From NCBI GenBank assembly GCA_023525975.1, contig CM042022.1, forward strand, positions 4,313,501 to 4,377,500: a stretch of DNA of 64,000 bases. The letters are read 5' to 3'. This DNA is from Smallanthus sonchifolius (Eukaryota; Streptophyta; Magnoliopsida; Asterales; Asteraceae). A program made the position numbers and the translations under genes. Under the pieces are notes generated by a model that was not told the DNA's origin, made no database searches, and saw only the letters and a list, made by a program, of their open reading frames with translations. How positions within the stretch are numbered: position 1 is the stretch's first letter; the number at the start of each line of letters is the position of its first letter. This document shows positions 1 through 14,158 of the stretch, piece by piece.

Positions 1-750
1 CGAATTTTTCCTTTGTTTCCTGTCAAATTGATTTGATAAACGCATTTGGCTTTGATCATGTAATGTTCTAGTAGGACTGGCAGGCCTTAATATCCAAGGA
101 TTAGCCAGTTATGAAACTGAATTTGATGATGGTTGGCTCTGAAAGTCAACTGACGGGTGATGGGGTTCAAGGGCATTTGAATGGATTCAAGATCATTCTT
201 ATTTGATTTCAACTTAATTCAATTGTTTATTAAAATTCATTTTTTTTAAGAAATAGTCCTTATAACATGTATGTATATAGAAAAATATCTAAATGTTGTT
301 TGTTAAATTATAATGTCTTATGAAGTGGGGAATTTCATGACAACTTGTTTAAAATTTTTATTTATTATGCTTAAATAGATAGATATATATATATATATAT
401 ATATGTTTACACATATAATTATAACTAAATACATATGTAAAAAGATATAGATACATTTATAAATTTGTAAGTAAAATTAAGAGTTACATAGACAATTTAT
501 TTAGTATAATCAAATGTGTACATATATTTACACAAAAATATATACACATATATGAGTATATAAGCATCCTTGAAGTGTGTGTTATAGGGGAATGGCATGT
601 AATGCAAGGTTGAAAGATTGAGTTGATATATGTTTAAAATAATAGTTAATGTGACATAATATGTTTTAAACAAGTACTGGATTTATGTGTTGTGTTATTA
701 TTGTATAAATAAATAAATAATAATAAGGCCGGGAAATTATGGATGTTGCA
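1..750 (-). repeat. Partial LTR, copy A
   Basis: This is the 3'-LTR end of the array as read on the minus strand; the rest lies left of the window. It matches 6785-7534 and 13732-14499 with few substitutions. It holds a short TA microsatellite (about 378-404). The boundary at 750 is set by the third copy, whose homology stops at the same TGCA. Confidence 0.8.
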
Positions 751-1484
751 GTATCCCCAAGTTGAGGGAATTTCGTCCCGAAATTCAACTGTTGGAGGTT
801 ACTGAAACAAATTTTATCTGTTGGTTTGAGGAGTATAATTGATGACAATATCCGGGTCTGGTATTCAGAGTCAGGCTTGAACGGTGGCAGTGGACTTAGT
901 TTGAAATACAAAAAAAAAGGAGAAGATTGTACTAGAATGATTTTGGACTCAAATGATGGGATTTTGAGATCTAAACTTGTTTTGGATGTAGTCTAAGATG
1001 TTCGAGTAATGTCACTGGATAAGGATTTCACAACTACTGGTCAAGTTCTGAGTAATAGAAAATCCTACGTGAATACGGACAACGTTACTTCTAACAATAT
1101 GACGGGAGCACTTATATATAGGATATATCAACGGTATGTTCACAATGCCCTTATCATATCTCATTAGTTTCGTTACTGTATATTACCATAGGTTTTATGT
1201 CATCACACACGACAGAATTTACTATGTTTTCCATGAGCTGACTTTTATAATTACGTGTGCACCCGTAATTATTCAAATCGTCGTATGGTCCGTATAGATC
1301 ATTCTATTGCGTGTGGGTATGGAGGTGGGGGAAACGCCCAAGAACATTTAGTTTATTATTGTTTTCATGCATGAATTGCTAATAAGTAATTGTGTGTATA
1401 GATGGTAAAGTCAATCAGGGAGTAATGACTAACAAGGTGATACAACCCCATACATGGGTGCCGTATACCCTCTAGGTTACCCAT

Positions 1485-1665
1485 AAAGTTTATAGCTCTC
1501 TCGTGTTTGAACAAGAATACATCAAATCCCGAGTAACTCAAAGTTTATAGCTCCCTCGTGTTTGAACAAGAATACGTCAAACCCCGAGTAGCTCAAAGTT
1601 CATAGCTCCCTCGTGTTTGAACAGGAATACGTCAAACCCCGAGTAGCTCAAAGTTTATAGCTATC
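1485..1665. repeat. 55-bp tandem repeat, three units plus a partial
   Basis: Units start at 1485, 1540 and 1595, with a partial at 1650. Each begins AAAGTTTATAGCTC or a close variant and contains TCGTGTTTGAACA and a CGAGTA box. The same array recurs in internal region 2 at about 8269-8449. Confidence 0.9.
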
Positions 1666-2110
1666 AAGTTTCATGGATAAAGTGAACGATCATGCCTCAT
1701 GTATGTAGTGGGCAAATAATTTGCAAACAAGGTAAACAATCTAGTTTCGTATGTAATGTAAACACTAAAGTTTCATGTATAGCGTAAATAATCTAGTATT
1801 ATGCATATTGTAAATAACCAAGTATCATGTATCATGTGAACAATCTAGTATCGTGCATATTACAAGTAATCAAGTTCCATCTATAATGTGATCAATCTAG
1901 TATCATGTACATTGTAAGTAATCAAGTTATATCTATAATATGATCAATCTAGTATCATGTACATTGTAAGTAATCAAGTTATATCTATAATATAATCAAT
2001 CTAGTTTCATGTATATTGCAAGTGATCAAGTTTCATGTATAATGTAAATAATCATGTATTTTGTATACAACCAAGTTTCATGTATAACTTGAACAATCAA
2101 GTTGCGTCGA
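1665..2110. repeat. Degenerate ~52-bp AT-rich minisatellite
   Basis: The phrase ATCAATCTAGT recurs at 1891, 1943 and 1995 with looser copies on both sides, alternating with AATCAAGTT and TGTATAATGTA. The same block lies about 6784 bp further right in internal region 2. No coding potential is seen. Confidence 0.75.
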
Positions 2111-4651
2111 TAATGCAACCAATTTAGTCTCAGGTATATTATGAATGTTCGTATGTAAATAGTTGAACCTCATGAGAAATGTAAACTATCGAATCTTGTC
2201 GGTGATCGAGTGCTGCGGACAAGCGTGTTGTAGGTAGTTGGTTTCAAGTTTTCAATTTTTTGTTGAGGTTTATATGGGTGGTTAATGCCTACGTGAAATG
2301 ATTCATGTTTTCGAAGTGGCTAGTAAGTTCATACATTTTCGAAGGTGCAAGGTGATGAGAAAGATTTACAGGTATTTAGAATAATACGCACACGAGTATC
2401 TGATTTGAGCTTTTTGTTTGTAAATGATAAATAATTGAGATTCATCCTTGTTTGTAAATTAATAATTGAAAGTAACATATTGAATAACTAGGTAACTGGG
2501 TAAATAAAACCTTTTTATTTATTTAGCTTTCATAAAGACAATGTTGCAAAAGAAAATAATGGCCAAATTATTTTGTAATCAGGCCAAGAATTTAAGAGGC
2601 CGTAACGAAATAATTAATCGATTCATAATTAATTATTAAGTAAGATGATGAGATAAATGTTTTTATAAATCAATTTGCATTACGTACATTCACAAGAATA
2701 AGGGGTTGTAAGTAATTTATGATAAGATTTATAAATCAAGTGTTTGATAAAAGATTTGGTTTGAACAAAATAACTACGTTAGTCAAGTCAGAAAATAGCA
2801 AGATGATTAGTTTACAAAGAATGTTTAAATGTCAATCATTAAGGAGAGTTAAAATAGCATTCATATTTGGGTACTAGACATATGGGTTTCAGTTTTTTTA
2901 TTTTATTTTTAAGGAAACGCGAAATGGAATATCCGACTAACGTCACAGATACTTCTTCACCAGAAAGTAGATGAGCACTAAGACGACATGTTGTGGTCAT
3001 TCGTTATTAAAAACCGGGTTTCAGCCCTAGTTATTTCCGTATGTGCATCAAGTATTCCCTGATCTCTATTCCTTGCCTTAGAAACTCTGCGGTCCTTACG
3101 TATAGGTGAGCGGTATCAGCTGGAACTCCTAAGGCACTGGTAGGTTCCTTGTATATTGTCCTGCTCCTGGATCTGGATGGTATAGGTTAGGTGCTAAATA
3201 AAGGTCTCTCGGAGGTGATTCGGGTGCTCGGAGTCTCAAGTCTGCTCCTAAGCCAATCTGTTCTGCAGTCAAACATGGATCTGGCAGCTAGTCATACCAA
3301 TGACCGGTTGTCTAGTGATGAGGACCCAAAGTCTTCCTCTTGTGTTGACTCTGCTTCGGGTTGACTCTCAGGGGAGTAGGGAGGGTAAGAGACCATGCTT
3401 AGCACGAAAAGGTCGTAACTTTAATGGTAAATTGTTAAGTACAAAGGTATTCATGAGTTTAAAATTTTGACTAGTCATAACACCGAGTTCTTATAATAAT
3501 ATATTAGGAGTAACACTTGACCTATAAGTAGTGTACCCACGAAAAGGATTCCCAGGAAAGATAGGTGGGTCACAAAGGACACACTGAAGTACTCAGTCTT
3601 TCCTTAGTCAGAATCTTTCATGGACTTACACCCACTCTTCTAGCCATTATGTACAAGTGACATTATTATTTGAACTCATGGTTATGGTGAGAATCGTTAG
3701 GGATTGTGTCTTGTGGCTCAAGGGTGTGCTTCACCTATTGAAGCAGCTTCTTTTCCTCAGATGGTAAGGGCTAAGGGTTTAAATCCTTTACAATGATAAT
3801 AAGGGTGATAAAATTTCCAAGGCATAAGGATGAAGAGGTATAGTTGACTTAAATATGATTAAGTGTAAGGATCTAATAGGAGGTTTAGACTTGTGTATCA
3901 TATTATAATAATCAAGCAAATGATGTTTGGGTTGCATTCATTTGAGGCATAACCCAATGAATACTGTGACAAATCAAAGTGATTTGAGTTCATATACTTT
4001 CAAGAAGACATGCTTTAGCCTATAGATGAACACTCACTTCGGGAATTCCCAGGAAAGCATACGGATCCTTCGGCTGATTTGGATTTATATGAAATGCTTT
4101 CCTAGACAGAAGACCCAAAGTACAGGCATTCACCCTTCCGGATTGCACACGTTCTCTACTAATTTTCAGAACCCAAAACTTTGACGGGATTTGAAAATTT
4201 TATTGTATGTCAAAACTTAGGATAGCATTTAGTGATATCAGATAGGTATTGTGCAAACAGTTCAAATAGTGTAGCAAATAAGGTATCACATGAGTAGCGA
4301 TTTTTTATTTTTTTTTGTAAACATGTAGGTTATCAAGTAATATAGCACATAAGATAATTCATGTAATGCTCTAGATAATATGTAGCATAATTATGCCAAG
4401 GTACCCTAAGGTTATAGACTATAGACTAAGAATATGTTCCAAGTAATCCATGTAGTTTCAAATAGTTTCACGTAGTCCTTAGATTGTTGTAGTTCATGTA
4501 GACAGAAGTAGATAGATATGGGTAAGTAAGTGTATAAATGAGTATAGAGTGGAGTTCCTAATAAAAGACACGAGCTAAACTCATGTTTGGGGACTCCTAG
4601 GTTATAGTCTAGGTCATGTGTGTCTAATAACCTAATTCCCTATAACCATGG

Positions 4652-4662
4652 CTCTGATACCA
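4652..4662 (-). promoter_or_regulatory. Primer-binding site (initiator tRNA-Met), copy 1
   Basis: CTCTGATACCA on the plus strand is TGGTATCAGAG on the minus strand, the usual plant PBS for initiator tRNA-Met. It lies three bases from the LTR end at 4666 and fixes the element's orientation as minus. Confidence 0.9.
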
Positions 4663-4665
4663 ATT

Positions 4666-7534
4666 TGTCACACCCCGGCCGGCGGCGGATTATACGCCGG
4701 GGCTGACGCGGTTGTTCATAAGCACATGATCATCTATTATTAAATGACAATATTTATTCATCAACTTAAAATCATCCGTTACAAAGGAAAATGAAACGTT
4801 CAAAACATAATATAAATTAAACTAGGTCCAAGTCCTAGGTGGGCAAGTAGGGTCCTCAAACTGGTGCACCTGAAACATGTAAGTAACTGTCAACTACAAG
4901 TAGTTGGTGAGTAACACAGGTTTTGACACCAAACTAAAGTTTAGATATATTTTACGATTCAGAAGATTCAAAGCAGGTCTAAAGCATATATGAGAACACA
5001 TAAGGCTCCAAGCGTACAATTCAATCCTGGTAAATGAAATCTAGCTGCCACAATCCCACGGATTGCCGTTTTGATAAAAGGGTTAGATAACACCCGAGTT
5101 TTATAGTTCACATCCAACAAGGGGAGATGACACCCAAGTTAATAGTTCACATCCAACATGGGGAGATACACCCATGATAATAGTTCACACCAACAACAAC
5201 CCGCCAAGGTTATGTGGTAAGTTTAGTTTAGTTTCGGATTCCCCTATAAATGATCATGTTAGGTACTACCTTAGGCTTGCAACACAAGTTAATGAATGTA
5301 CTGGCATGCGTTCATGCAATGGTCACCAAATAGTTCAAGATATAAAGCATGTAGATCATAGCATAGAATCAAGTTATTGAATCGTGTAGATAAAGTAGTT
5401 AACACATGTTTCACCCCAAAAAAAAAAGCAGTAAAAAGGGGCTATGTAAACTCACCTGAGTTGTGTACTAGTAGTGGATATGCAATAGAAAGCATAAAAG
5501 TTTGTCTGTGAACCGTCTACGTATGTCTTAGAATTATAAGCATAATAATTAGGGACACATGAGAGATTGTGACGACGACCCGGAAGATTGAACGTCCTAA
5601 GACGCACTAACATTAAAGAGTAGCGAACTTGTCCACGGGAATAAGGTTTCTTAATATAATGATAAATGCGTTAATTTTTATTCGGGGATATAAATGTGGA
5701 TAAATAATATAAATAATTATATTATTTATAAGTTTGAGACGTTACACAAAGTTTATAAACGTGGTGAAAATAATATATAAATATATATATTATTTTCAAT
5801 TGGAGTCACGGGTTGAAAATAATATAAATATATTATTTTAAAAGTGAGTATTTTTAATGAATACGGGTTACAAACCAAACCCGAGCCCACGGGTGGTTTT
5901 ACGAGGCTAGAACACCTTAATATATTAATATAGGAAAATGATTTTATATTAAAAATGATATTGAAAATATGTTTTAAAAACAAACAGAGTGGGGAGACTC
6001 GAACCCGGGTCTCCTCCACATCAACACACAGCTTTAACCAACACGCCCGCTAGGGTATCGCGATAAGGACTCTGATTCAAAAGGTTTTAACCCATATCTC
6101 ATCGTGTTCTTCCTCCCCCATCGCACATCCGAACCAGAACCTCCCCAAATCCAACCATTTTGATCTCGATTGATCTTAAAACATTGGGGCTTTTGTTAAT
6201 CGGTACATTTCGAATCTGGGGGTAAGTTTAATTGCAAAAACAAAGAGTTCTGGATCGTTTGTTGATCGTTTGAAATCCCGAAACCCTAGTTTTGAAATCA
6301 CAAATCAAATCGACTAATACTGATATTATTTAGGATTGGAATCATAGGGCTTTCGATCCTGACATCAAGATGATCCTAAAGGTACAAGAAATACCTGCAA
6401 TGGTTGTGTGAGGAGGACGAACGGCTGGAGCCTCTGGTTCGATACTCCTCGAGTTCGCCGGCATTTCAGAAGTGATATCAGACATGTTTGCGTATTCAGG
6501 GAGGTAAAAGGGGGTGTCGCCATTGTGTTTGATCAGGTCTTGTGGTCCAATTCCATACTAATAGCACAAATTTGAAGTGGGTTTAAGGATGCCGTTACGG
6601 GAATGATTAGTGGTTAATAAGCATAAGTTCGTTTAAATTGGTTCATTATTGGCATTTAGTATTGATCGCATAACGTCTTTGCATGATTTTTGTACATTAA
6701 GAGCTTCGAATTCGAAGCGTTTGAATTGAATTTGATGGCAGTTTGACCTGGGAAAGTCAACTTCCGCATGAAGGGTTTTGGATTCGAATTTTTCCTTTGT
6801 TTCCTGTCAAATTGATTTGATAAACGCATTTGGCTTTGATCATGTAATGTTCTAGTAGGACTGGCAGACCTTAATATCCAAGGATTAGCCAGTTATGAAA
6901 CTGAATTTGATGATGGTTGGCTCTGAAAGTCAATTGACGGGTGATGGGGTTCAAGGGCATTTGAATGGATTCAAGATCATTCTTATTTGATTTCAACTTA
7001 ATTCAATTGTTTATTAAAATTCATTTTTTTTTAAGAAATAGTCCTTATAACATGTATGTATATAGAAAAATATCTAAATGTTGTTTGTTAAATTATAATG
7101 TCTTATGAAGTGGGGAATTTCATGACAACTTGTTTAAAATTTTTATTTATTATGCTTAAATAGATAGATATATATATATATATATATATGTTTACACATA
7201 TAATTATAACTAAATACATATGTAAAAGATATAGATACATTTATAAATTTGTAAGTAAAATTAAGAGTTACATAGACAATTTATTTAGTATAATCAAATG
7301 TGTACATATATTTACACAAAAATATATACACATATATGAGTATATAAGCATCCTTGAAGTGTGTGTTATAGGGGAATGGCATGTAATGCAAGGTTGAAAG
7401 ATTGAGTTGATATATGTTTAAAATAATAGTTAATGTGACATAATATGTTTTAAACAAGTACTGGATTTATGTGTTGTGTTATTATTGTATAAATAAATAA
7501 ATAATAATAAGGCCGGGAAATTATGGATGTTGCA
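4666..7534 (-). repeat. LTR, copy B (2869 bp)
   Basis: On the plus strand it runs from TGTCACACCCC to GGATGTTGCA. It lacks about 164 bp found in copy C (around 12457-12620), the junction falling after GCGTTA near 5675. It contains a tRNA-like pol III promoter on the minus strand and many AT-rich stretches. Short frames within it are chance openings. Confidence 0.85.
5985..6060 (-). repeat. tRNA-like pol III boxes, possible SINE head inside the LTR
   Basis: The minus strand reads TAGCGGGCGTGTTGG (A-box-like), then about 30 bases later GGGTTCGAGTCTCC (a good B box). This spacing fits the head of a tRNA-derived SINE. No poly-A tail or target duplication is clear, so it may be an old insertion or a tRNA-like LTR segment. 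It recurs at about 12938-13015 in copy C. Confidence 0.5.
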
Positions 7535-10500
7535 GTATCCCCAAGTTGAGGGAATTTCGTCCCGAAATTCAATTGTTGGAGGTTACTGAAACAAATTTTA
7601 TCTGTTGGTTTGAGGAGTATAATTGATGACAATATCCGGGTCTGATATTCAGAGTCAGGCTTGAACGGTGGCAGTGGACTTAGTTTGAAATACAAAAAAA
7701 AAAGGGAAGATTGTACTAGAATGATTTTGGACTCAAATGATGGGATTTTGAGATCTAAACTTGTTTTGGATGTAGTCTAAGATGTTCGAGTAATGTCACT
7801 GGATAAGGATTTCACAACTACTGGTCAAGTTCAGAGTAATAGAAAATCCTACGTGAATACGGACAACGTTACTTCTAACAATATGACGGGAGCACTTATA
7901 TATAGGATATATCAACGGTATGTTCACAATGCCCTTATCATATCTCATTAGTTTCGTTACTGTATATCACCATAGGTTTTATGTCATCACACACGACAGA
8001 ATTTACTATGTTTTCCATGAGCTGACTTTTATAATTACGTGTGCACCCGTAATTATTCAAATCGTCGTATGGTCCGTATAGATCATTCTATTGCGTGTGG
8101 GTATGGAGGTGGGGGAAACGCCCAAAAACATTTAGTTTATTATTGTTTTCATGCATGAATTGCTAATAAGTAATTGTGTGTATAGATGGTAAAGTCAATC
8201 AGGGAGTAATGACTAACAAGGTGATACAACCCCATACATGGGTGCCGTATACCCTCTAGGTTACCCATAAAGTTTATAGCTCTCTCGTGTTTGAACAAGA
8301 ATACATCAAATCCCGAGTAACTCAAAGTTTATAGCTCCCTCGTGTTTGAACAAGAATACGTCAAACCCCGAGTAGCTCAAAGTTCATAGCTCCCTCGTGT
8401 TTGAACAGGAATACGTCAAACCCCGAGTAGCTCAAAGTTTATAGCTATCAAGTTTCATTGATAAAGTGAACGATCATGCCTCATGTATGTAGTGGGCAAA
8501 TAATTTGCAAACAAGGTAAACAATCTAGTTTCGTATGTAATGTAAACACTAAAGTTTCATGTATAGCGTAAATAATCTAGTATTATGCATATTGTAAATA
8601 ACCAAGTATCATGTATCATGTGAACAATCTAGTATCGTGCATATTGCAAGTAATCAAGTTCCATCTATAATGTGATCAATCTAGTATCATGTACATTGTA
8701 AGTAATCAAGTTATATCTATAATATGATCAATCTAGTATCATGTACATTGTAAGTAATCAAGTTATATCTATAATATGATCAATCTAGTTTCATGTATAT
8801 TGCAAGTGATCAAGTTTCATGTATAATGTAAATAATCATGTATTTTGTATACAACCAAGTTTCATGTATAACTTGAACAATCAAGTTGCGTCGATAATGC
8901 AACCAATTTAGTCTCAGGTATATTATGAATGTTCGTATGTAAATAGTTGAACCTCATGAGAAATGTAAACTATCGAATCTTGTCGGTGATCGAGTGCTGC
9001 GGACAAGCGTGTTGTAGGTAGTTGGTTTCAAGTTTTCAATTTTTTGTTGAGGTTTATATGGGTGGTTAATGCCTACGTGAAATGATTCATGTTTTCGAAG
9101 TGGCTAGTAAGTTCATACATTTTCAAAGGTGCAAGGTGATGAGAAAGATTTACAGGTATTTAGAATAATACGCACACGAGTATCTGATTTGAGCTTTTTG
9201 TTTGTAAATGATAAATAATTGAGATTCATCCTTGTTTGTAAATTAATAATTGAAAGTAACATATTGAATAACTAGGTAACTGGGTAAATAAAACCTTTTT
9301 ATTTATTTAGCTTTCATAAAGACAATGTTGCAAAAGAAAATAATGGCCAAATTATTTTGTAATCAGGCCAAGAATTTAAGAGGCCGTAACGAAATAATTA
9401 ATCGATTCATAATTAATTATTAAGTAAGATGATGAGATAAATGTTTTTATAAATCAATTTGCATTACGTACATTCACAAGAATAAGGGGTTGTAAGTAAT
9501 TTATGATAAGATTTATAAATCAAGTGTTTGATAAAAGATTTGGTTTGAACAAAATAACTACGTTAGTCAAGTCAGAAAATAGCAAGATGATTAGTTTACA
9601 AAGAATGTTTAAATGTCAATCATTAAGGAGAGTTAAAATAGCATTCATATTTGGGTACTAGACATATGGGTTTCAGTTTTTTTATTTTATTTTTAAGGAA
9701 ACGCGAAATGGAATATCCGACTAACGTCACAGATACTTCTTCACCAGAAAGTAGATGAGCACTAAGACGACATGTTGTGGTCATTCGTTATTGCAAACCG
9801 GGTTTCAGCCCTAGTTATTTCCGTATGTGCATCAAGTATTCCCTGATCTCTATTCCTTGCCTTAGAAACTCTGCGGTCCTTACGTATAGGTGAGCGGTAT
9901 CAGCTGGAACTCCTAAGGCACTGGTAGGTTCCTTGTATATTGTCCTGCTCCTGGATCTGGATGGTATAGGTTAGGTGCTAAATAAAGGTCTCTCGGAGGT
10001 GATTCAGGTGCTCGGAGTCTCAAGTCTGCTCCTAAGCCAATCTGTTCTGCAGTCAAACATGGATCTGGCAGCTTGTCATACCGATGACCGGTTGTCTAGT
10101 GATGAGGACCCAAAGTCTTCCTCTTGTGTTGACTCTGCTTCGGGTTGACTCTCAGGGGAGTAGGGAGGGTAAGAGACCATGCTTAGCACGAAAAGGTCGT
10201 AACTTTAATGGTAAATTGTTAAGTACAAAGGTATTCATGAGTTTAAAATTTTAACTAGTCATAACACCGAGTTCTTATAATAATATATTAGGAGTAACAC
10301 TTGACCTATAAGTAGTGTACCCACGAAAAGGATTCCCATGAAAGAGAGGTGGGTCACAAAGGACACACTGAAGTACTCAGTCTTTCCTTAGTCAGAATCT
10401 TTCATGGACTTACACCCACTCTTCCAGCCATTATGTACAAGTGACATTATTATTTGAACTCATGGTTATGGTGAGAATCGTTAGGGATTGTGTCTTGTGG

Positions 10501-11449
10501 CTCAAGGGTGTGCTTCACCTATTGAAGCAGCTTCTTTTCCTCAGATGGTAAGGGCTAAGGGTTTAAATCCTTTACAATGATAATAAGGGTGATAAAATTT
10601 CCAAGGCATAAGGATGAAGAGGTATAGTTGACTTAAATATGATTAAGTGTAAGGATCTAATAGGAGGTTTAGACTTGTGTATAATATTATAATAATCAAG
10701 CAAATGATGTTTGGGTTGCATTCATTTGAGGCATAACCCAATGAATACTATGACAAATCAAAGTGATTTGAGTTCATATACTTTCAAGAAGACATGCTTT
10801 AGCCTATAGATGAACACTCACTTCGGGAATTCCCAGGAAAGCATACGGATCCTTCGGTTGATTTGGATTTATATGAAATGCTTTCCTAGACAGAAGACCC
10901 AAAGTACAGGCATTCACCCTTCCGGATTGCACATGTTCTCTACTAATTTTCAGAACCCAAAACTTTGACGGGATTTGAAAATTTTATTGTATGTCAAAAC
11001 TTAGGATAGCATTTAGTGATATCAGATAGGTATTGTGCAAACAGTTCAAATAGTGAAGCAAATAAGGTATCACATGAGTAGTGGTTTTTTTTTTTTTTTT
11101 GTAAACATGTAGGTTATCAAGTAATATAGCACATAAGATAATTCATGTAATGCTCTAGATAATATGTAGCATAATTATGCCAAGGTACCCTAAGGTTATA
11201 GACTATAGACTAAGAATATGTTCCAAGTAATCCATGTAGTTTCAAATAGTTTCACGTAGTCCTTAGATTGTTGTAGTTCATGTAGACAGAAGTAGATAGA
11301 TATGGGTAAGTAAGTGTATAAATGAGTATAGAGTGGAGTTCCTAATAAAAGACACGAGCTAAACTCATGTTTGGGGACTCCTAGGTTATAGTCTAGGTCA
11401 TGTGTGTCTAATAACCTAATTCCCTATAACCATGGCTCTGATACCAATT
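7535..11449 (-). mobile_element. Internal region 2 of the Gypsy derivative, non-coding
   Basis: It has the same 3915-bp length as internal region 1 and differs at scattered bases and in homopolymer tracts, for example the poly-T near 11090. It has the same polypurine-tract remnant at its left edge, the same 55-bp and 52-bp repeats, and the PBS at 11436-11446. No protein-coding frame is credible. Confidence 0.8.
11436..11446 (-). promoter_or_regulatory. Primer-binding site (initiator tRNA-Met), copy 2
   Basis: CTCTGATACCA occurs in the same setting as at 4652, three bases before the LTR that starts at 11450. Confidence 0.9.
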
Positions 11450-14107
11450 TGTCACACCCCGGCCGGCGGCGGATTATACGCCGGGGCTGACGTGGTTGTT
11501 CATAAGCACATGATCATCTATTATTAAATGACAATATTTATTCATCAACTTAAAATCATCCGTTACAAAGGAAAATGAAACGTTCAAAACATAATTTAAA
11601 TTAAACTAGGTCCAAGTCCTAGGTGAGCAAGTAGGGTCCTCAAACTGGTGCATCTGAAACATGTAAGTAACTGTCAACTACAAGTAGTTTGTGAGTAACA
11701 CAGGTTTTGACACCAAACTAAAGTTTAGATATAGTTTACGATTCAGAAGATTCAAGGCAGATCTAAAGCATATATGAGAACACATAAGACTCCAAGCGTA
11801 CAATTCAATCCTGGTAAATGAAATCTAGCTGCCACAATCCCACGGATTGCCGTTTTGATAAAAGGGTTAGATAACACCCGAGTTTTATAGTTCACATCCA
11901 ACAAGGGGAGATGACACCCAAGTTAATAGTTCACATCCAACATGGGGAGATACACCCATGATAATAGTTCACACCAACAACAACCCGCCAAGGTTATGTG
12001 GTAAGTTTAGTTTAGTTTCGGATTCCCCTATAAATGATCATGTTAGGTACTACCTTAGGCTTGCAACACAAGTTAATGAATGTACTGGCATGCGTTCATG
12101 CAATGGTCACCAAATAGTTCAAGATATAAAGCATGTAGATCATAGCATAGAATCAAGTTATTGAATCGTGTAGATAAAGTAGTTAACACATGTTTCACCC
12201 CAAAAAAAAAACAGTAAAAAGGGGCTATGAAAACTCACCTGAGTTGTGTACTAGTAGTGGATATGCAATAGAAAGCATAAAAGTTTGTCTGTGAACCGTC
12301 TACGTATGTCCTAGAATTATAAGCATAATAATTAGGGACACATGAGAGATTGTGACGACGACCCGGAAGATTGAACGTCCTAAGACGCACTAACATTAAA
12401 GAGTAGCGAACTTGTCCACGGGAATAAGGTTTCTTAATATAATGATAAATGCGTTACGTGTCGAACGTCCCTAATTACGAATAATAAATAAATAAAAATT
12501 CGTGTGGTTGTACCATTTAAATTATGGCTAGGAAAATAATAATATAACTATATATATTATTTTTAAGTTTGTAGGATTAATATAATAATCATTTATGTGG
12601 CAAGAATAATAAATATATTTATTTTTATTCGGGGATATAAACGTGGGTAAATAATATAAATAATTATATTATTTATAAGTTTGAGACGTTACACAAAGTT
12701 TATAAACGTGGTGAAAATAATATATAAATATATATATTATTTTCAATTGGAGTCACGGGTTGAAAATAATATAAATATATTATTTTAAAAGTGGGTATTT
12801 TTAATGAATACGGGTTACAAACCAAACCCGAGCCCACGGGTGGTTTTACGAGGCTAGAACACCTTAATATATTAATATAGGAAAATGATTTTATATTAAA
12901 AATGATATTGAAAATATGTTTTAAAAACAAACAGAGTGGGGAGACTCGAACCCGGGTCTCCTCCACATCAACACACAGCTTTAACCAACACGCCCGCTAG
13001 GGTATCGCGATAAGGACTCTGATTCAAAAGGTTTTAACCCATATCTCATCGTGTTCTTCCTCCCCCATCGCACATCCGAACCAGAACCTCCCCAAATCCA
13101 ACCATTTTGATCTCGATTGATCTTAAAACATTGGGGCTTTTGTTAATCGGTACATTTCGAATCTGGGGGTAAGTTTAATTGCAAAAACAAAGAGTTCTGG
13201 ATCGTTTGTTGATCGTTTGAAATCCCGAAACCCTAGTTTTGAAATCACAAATCAAATCGACTAATACTGATATTATTTAGGATTGGAATCATAGGGCTTT
13301 CGATCTTGACATCAAGTCGATCCTAAAGGTACAAGAAATACCTGCAATGGTTGTGTGAGGAGGACGAACGGCTGGAGCCTCTGGTTCGATACTCCTCGAG
13401 TTCGCCGGCATTTCAGAAGTGATATCAGACATGTTTGCGTATTCAGGGAGGTAAAAGGGGGTGTCGCCATTGTGTTTGATCAGGTCTTGTGGTCCAATTC
13501 CATACTAATAGCACAAATTTGAAGTGGGTTTAAGGATGCCGTTACGGGAATGATTAGTGGTTAATAAGCATAAGTTCGTTTAAATTGGTTCATTATTGGC
13601 ATTTAGTATTGATCGCATAACGTCTTTGCATGTTTTTTGTACATTAAGAGCTTCGAATTCGAAGCGTTTGAATTGAATTCGATGGCAGTTTGACCTAGGA
13701 AAGTCAACTTCCGCATGAAGGGTTTTGGATTCGAATTTTTCCTTTGTTTCCTGTCAAATTGATTTGATAAACGCATTTGGCTTTGATCATGTAATGTTCT
13801 AGTAGGACTGGCAGGCCTTAATATCCAAGGATTAGCCAGTTATGAAACTGAATTTGATGATGGATGGCTCTGAAAGTCAATTGACGGGTGATGGGGTTCA
13901 AGGGCATTTGAATGGATTCAAGATCATTCTTATTTGATTTCAACTTAATTCAATTGTTTATTAAAATTCATTTTTTTTAAGAAATAGTCCTTATAACATG
14001 TATGTATATAGAAAAATATCTAAATGTTGTTTGTTAAATTATAATGTCTTATGAAGTGGGGAATTTCATGACAACTTGTTTAAAATTTTTATTTATTAAG
14101 CTTAAAT

Positions 14108-14158
<51 letters not shown>

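Larger units (their letters stand above)
751..4665 (-). mobile_element. Internal region 1 of the Gypsy derivative, non-coding
   Basis: The segment is 3915 bp between two LTRs. Its left edge carries the reverse complement of a polypurine tract (ATCCCCAA) beside a pol-tail-like motif; its right edge carries the tRNA-Met primer-binding site. No frame shows gag, protease, RT, RNase H or integrase motifs, so the element depends on others for movement. It holds a 55-bp repeat (three units, 1485-1649) and a degenerate 52-bp repeat array (about 1665-2110). Confidence 0.8.

Noticed and set aside
666..911. 81-codon minus-strand frame repeated at 7450-7695
   Set aside because: It spans an LTR/internal junction; only its GTKFPQLGD part recalls a Gypsy tail and the rest is chance, so it is covered by the element call.
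5174..5380. 68-codon plus-strand frame repeated at 11958-12164
   Set aside because: Identical because the DNA is duplicated; no motif, and it lies inside a non-coding LTR.
5753..6019. 88-codon minus-strand frame in the LTR, repeated at 12700-12966
   Set aside because: It overlaps the pol III-like boxes and is AT-rich with no domain; an accidental frame.
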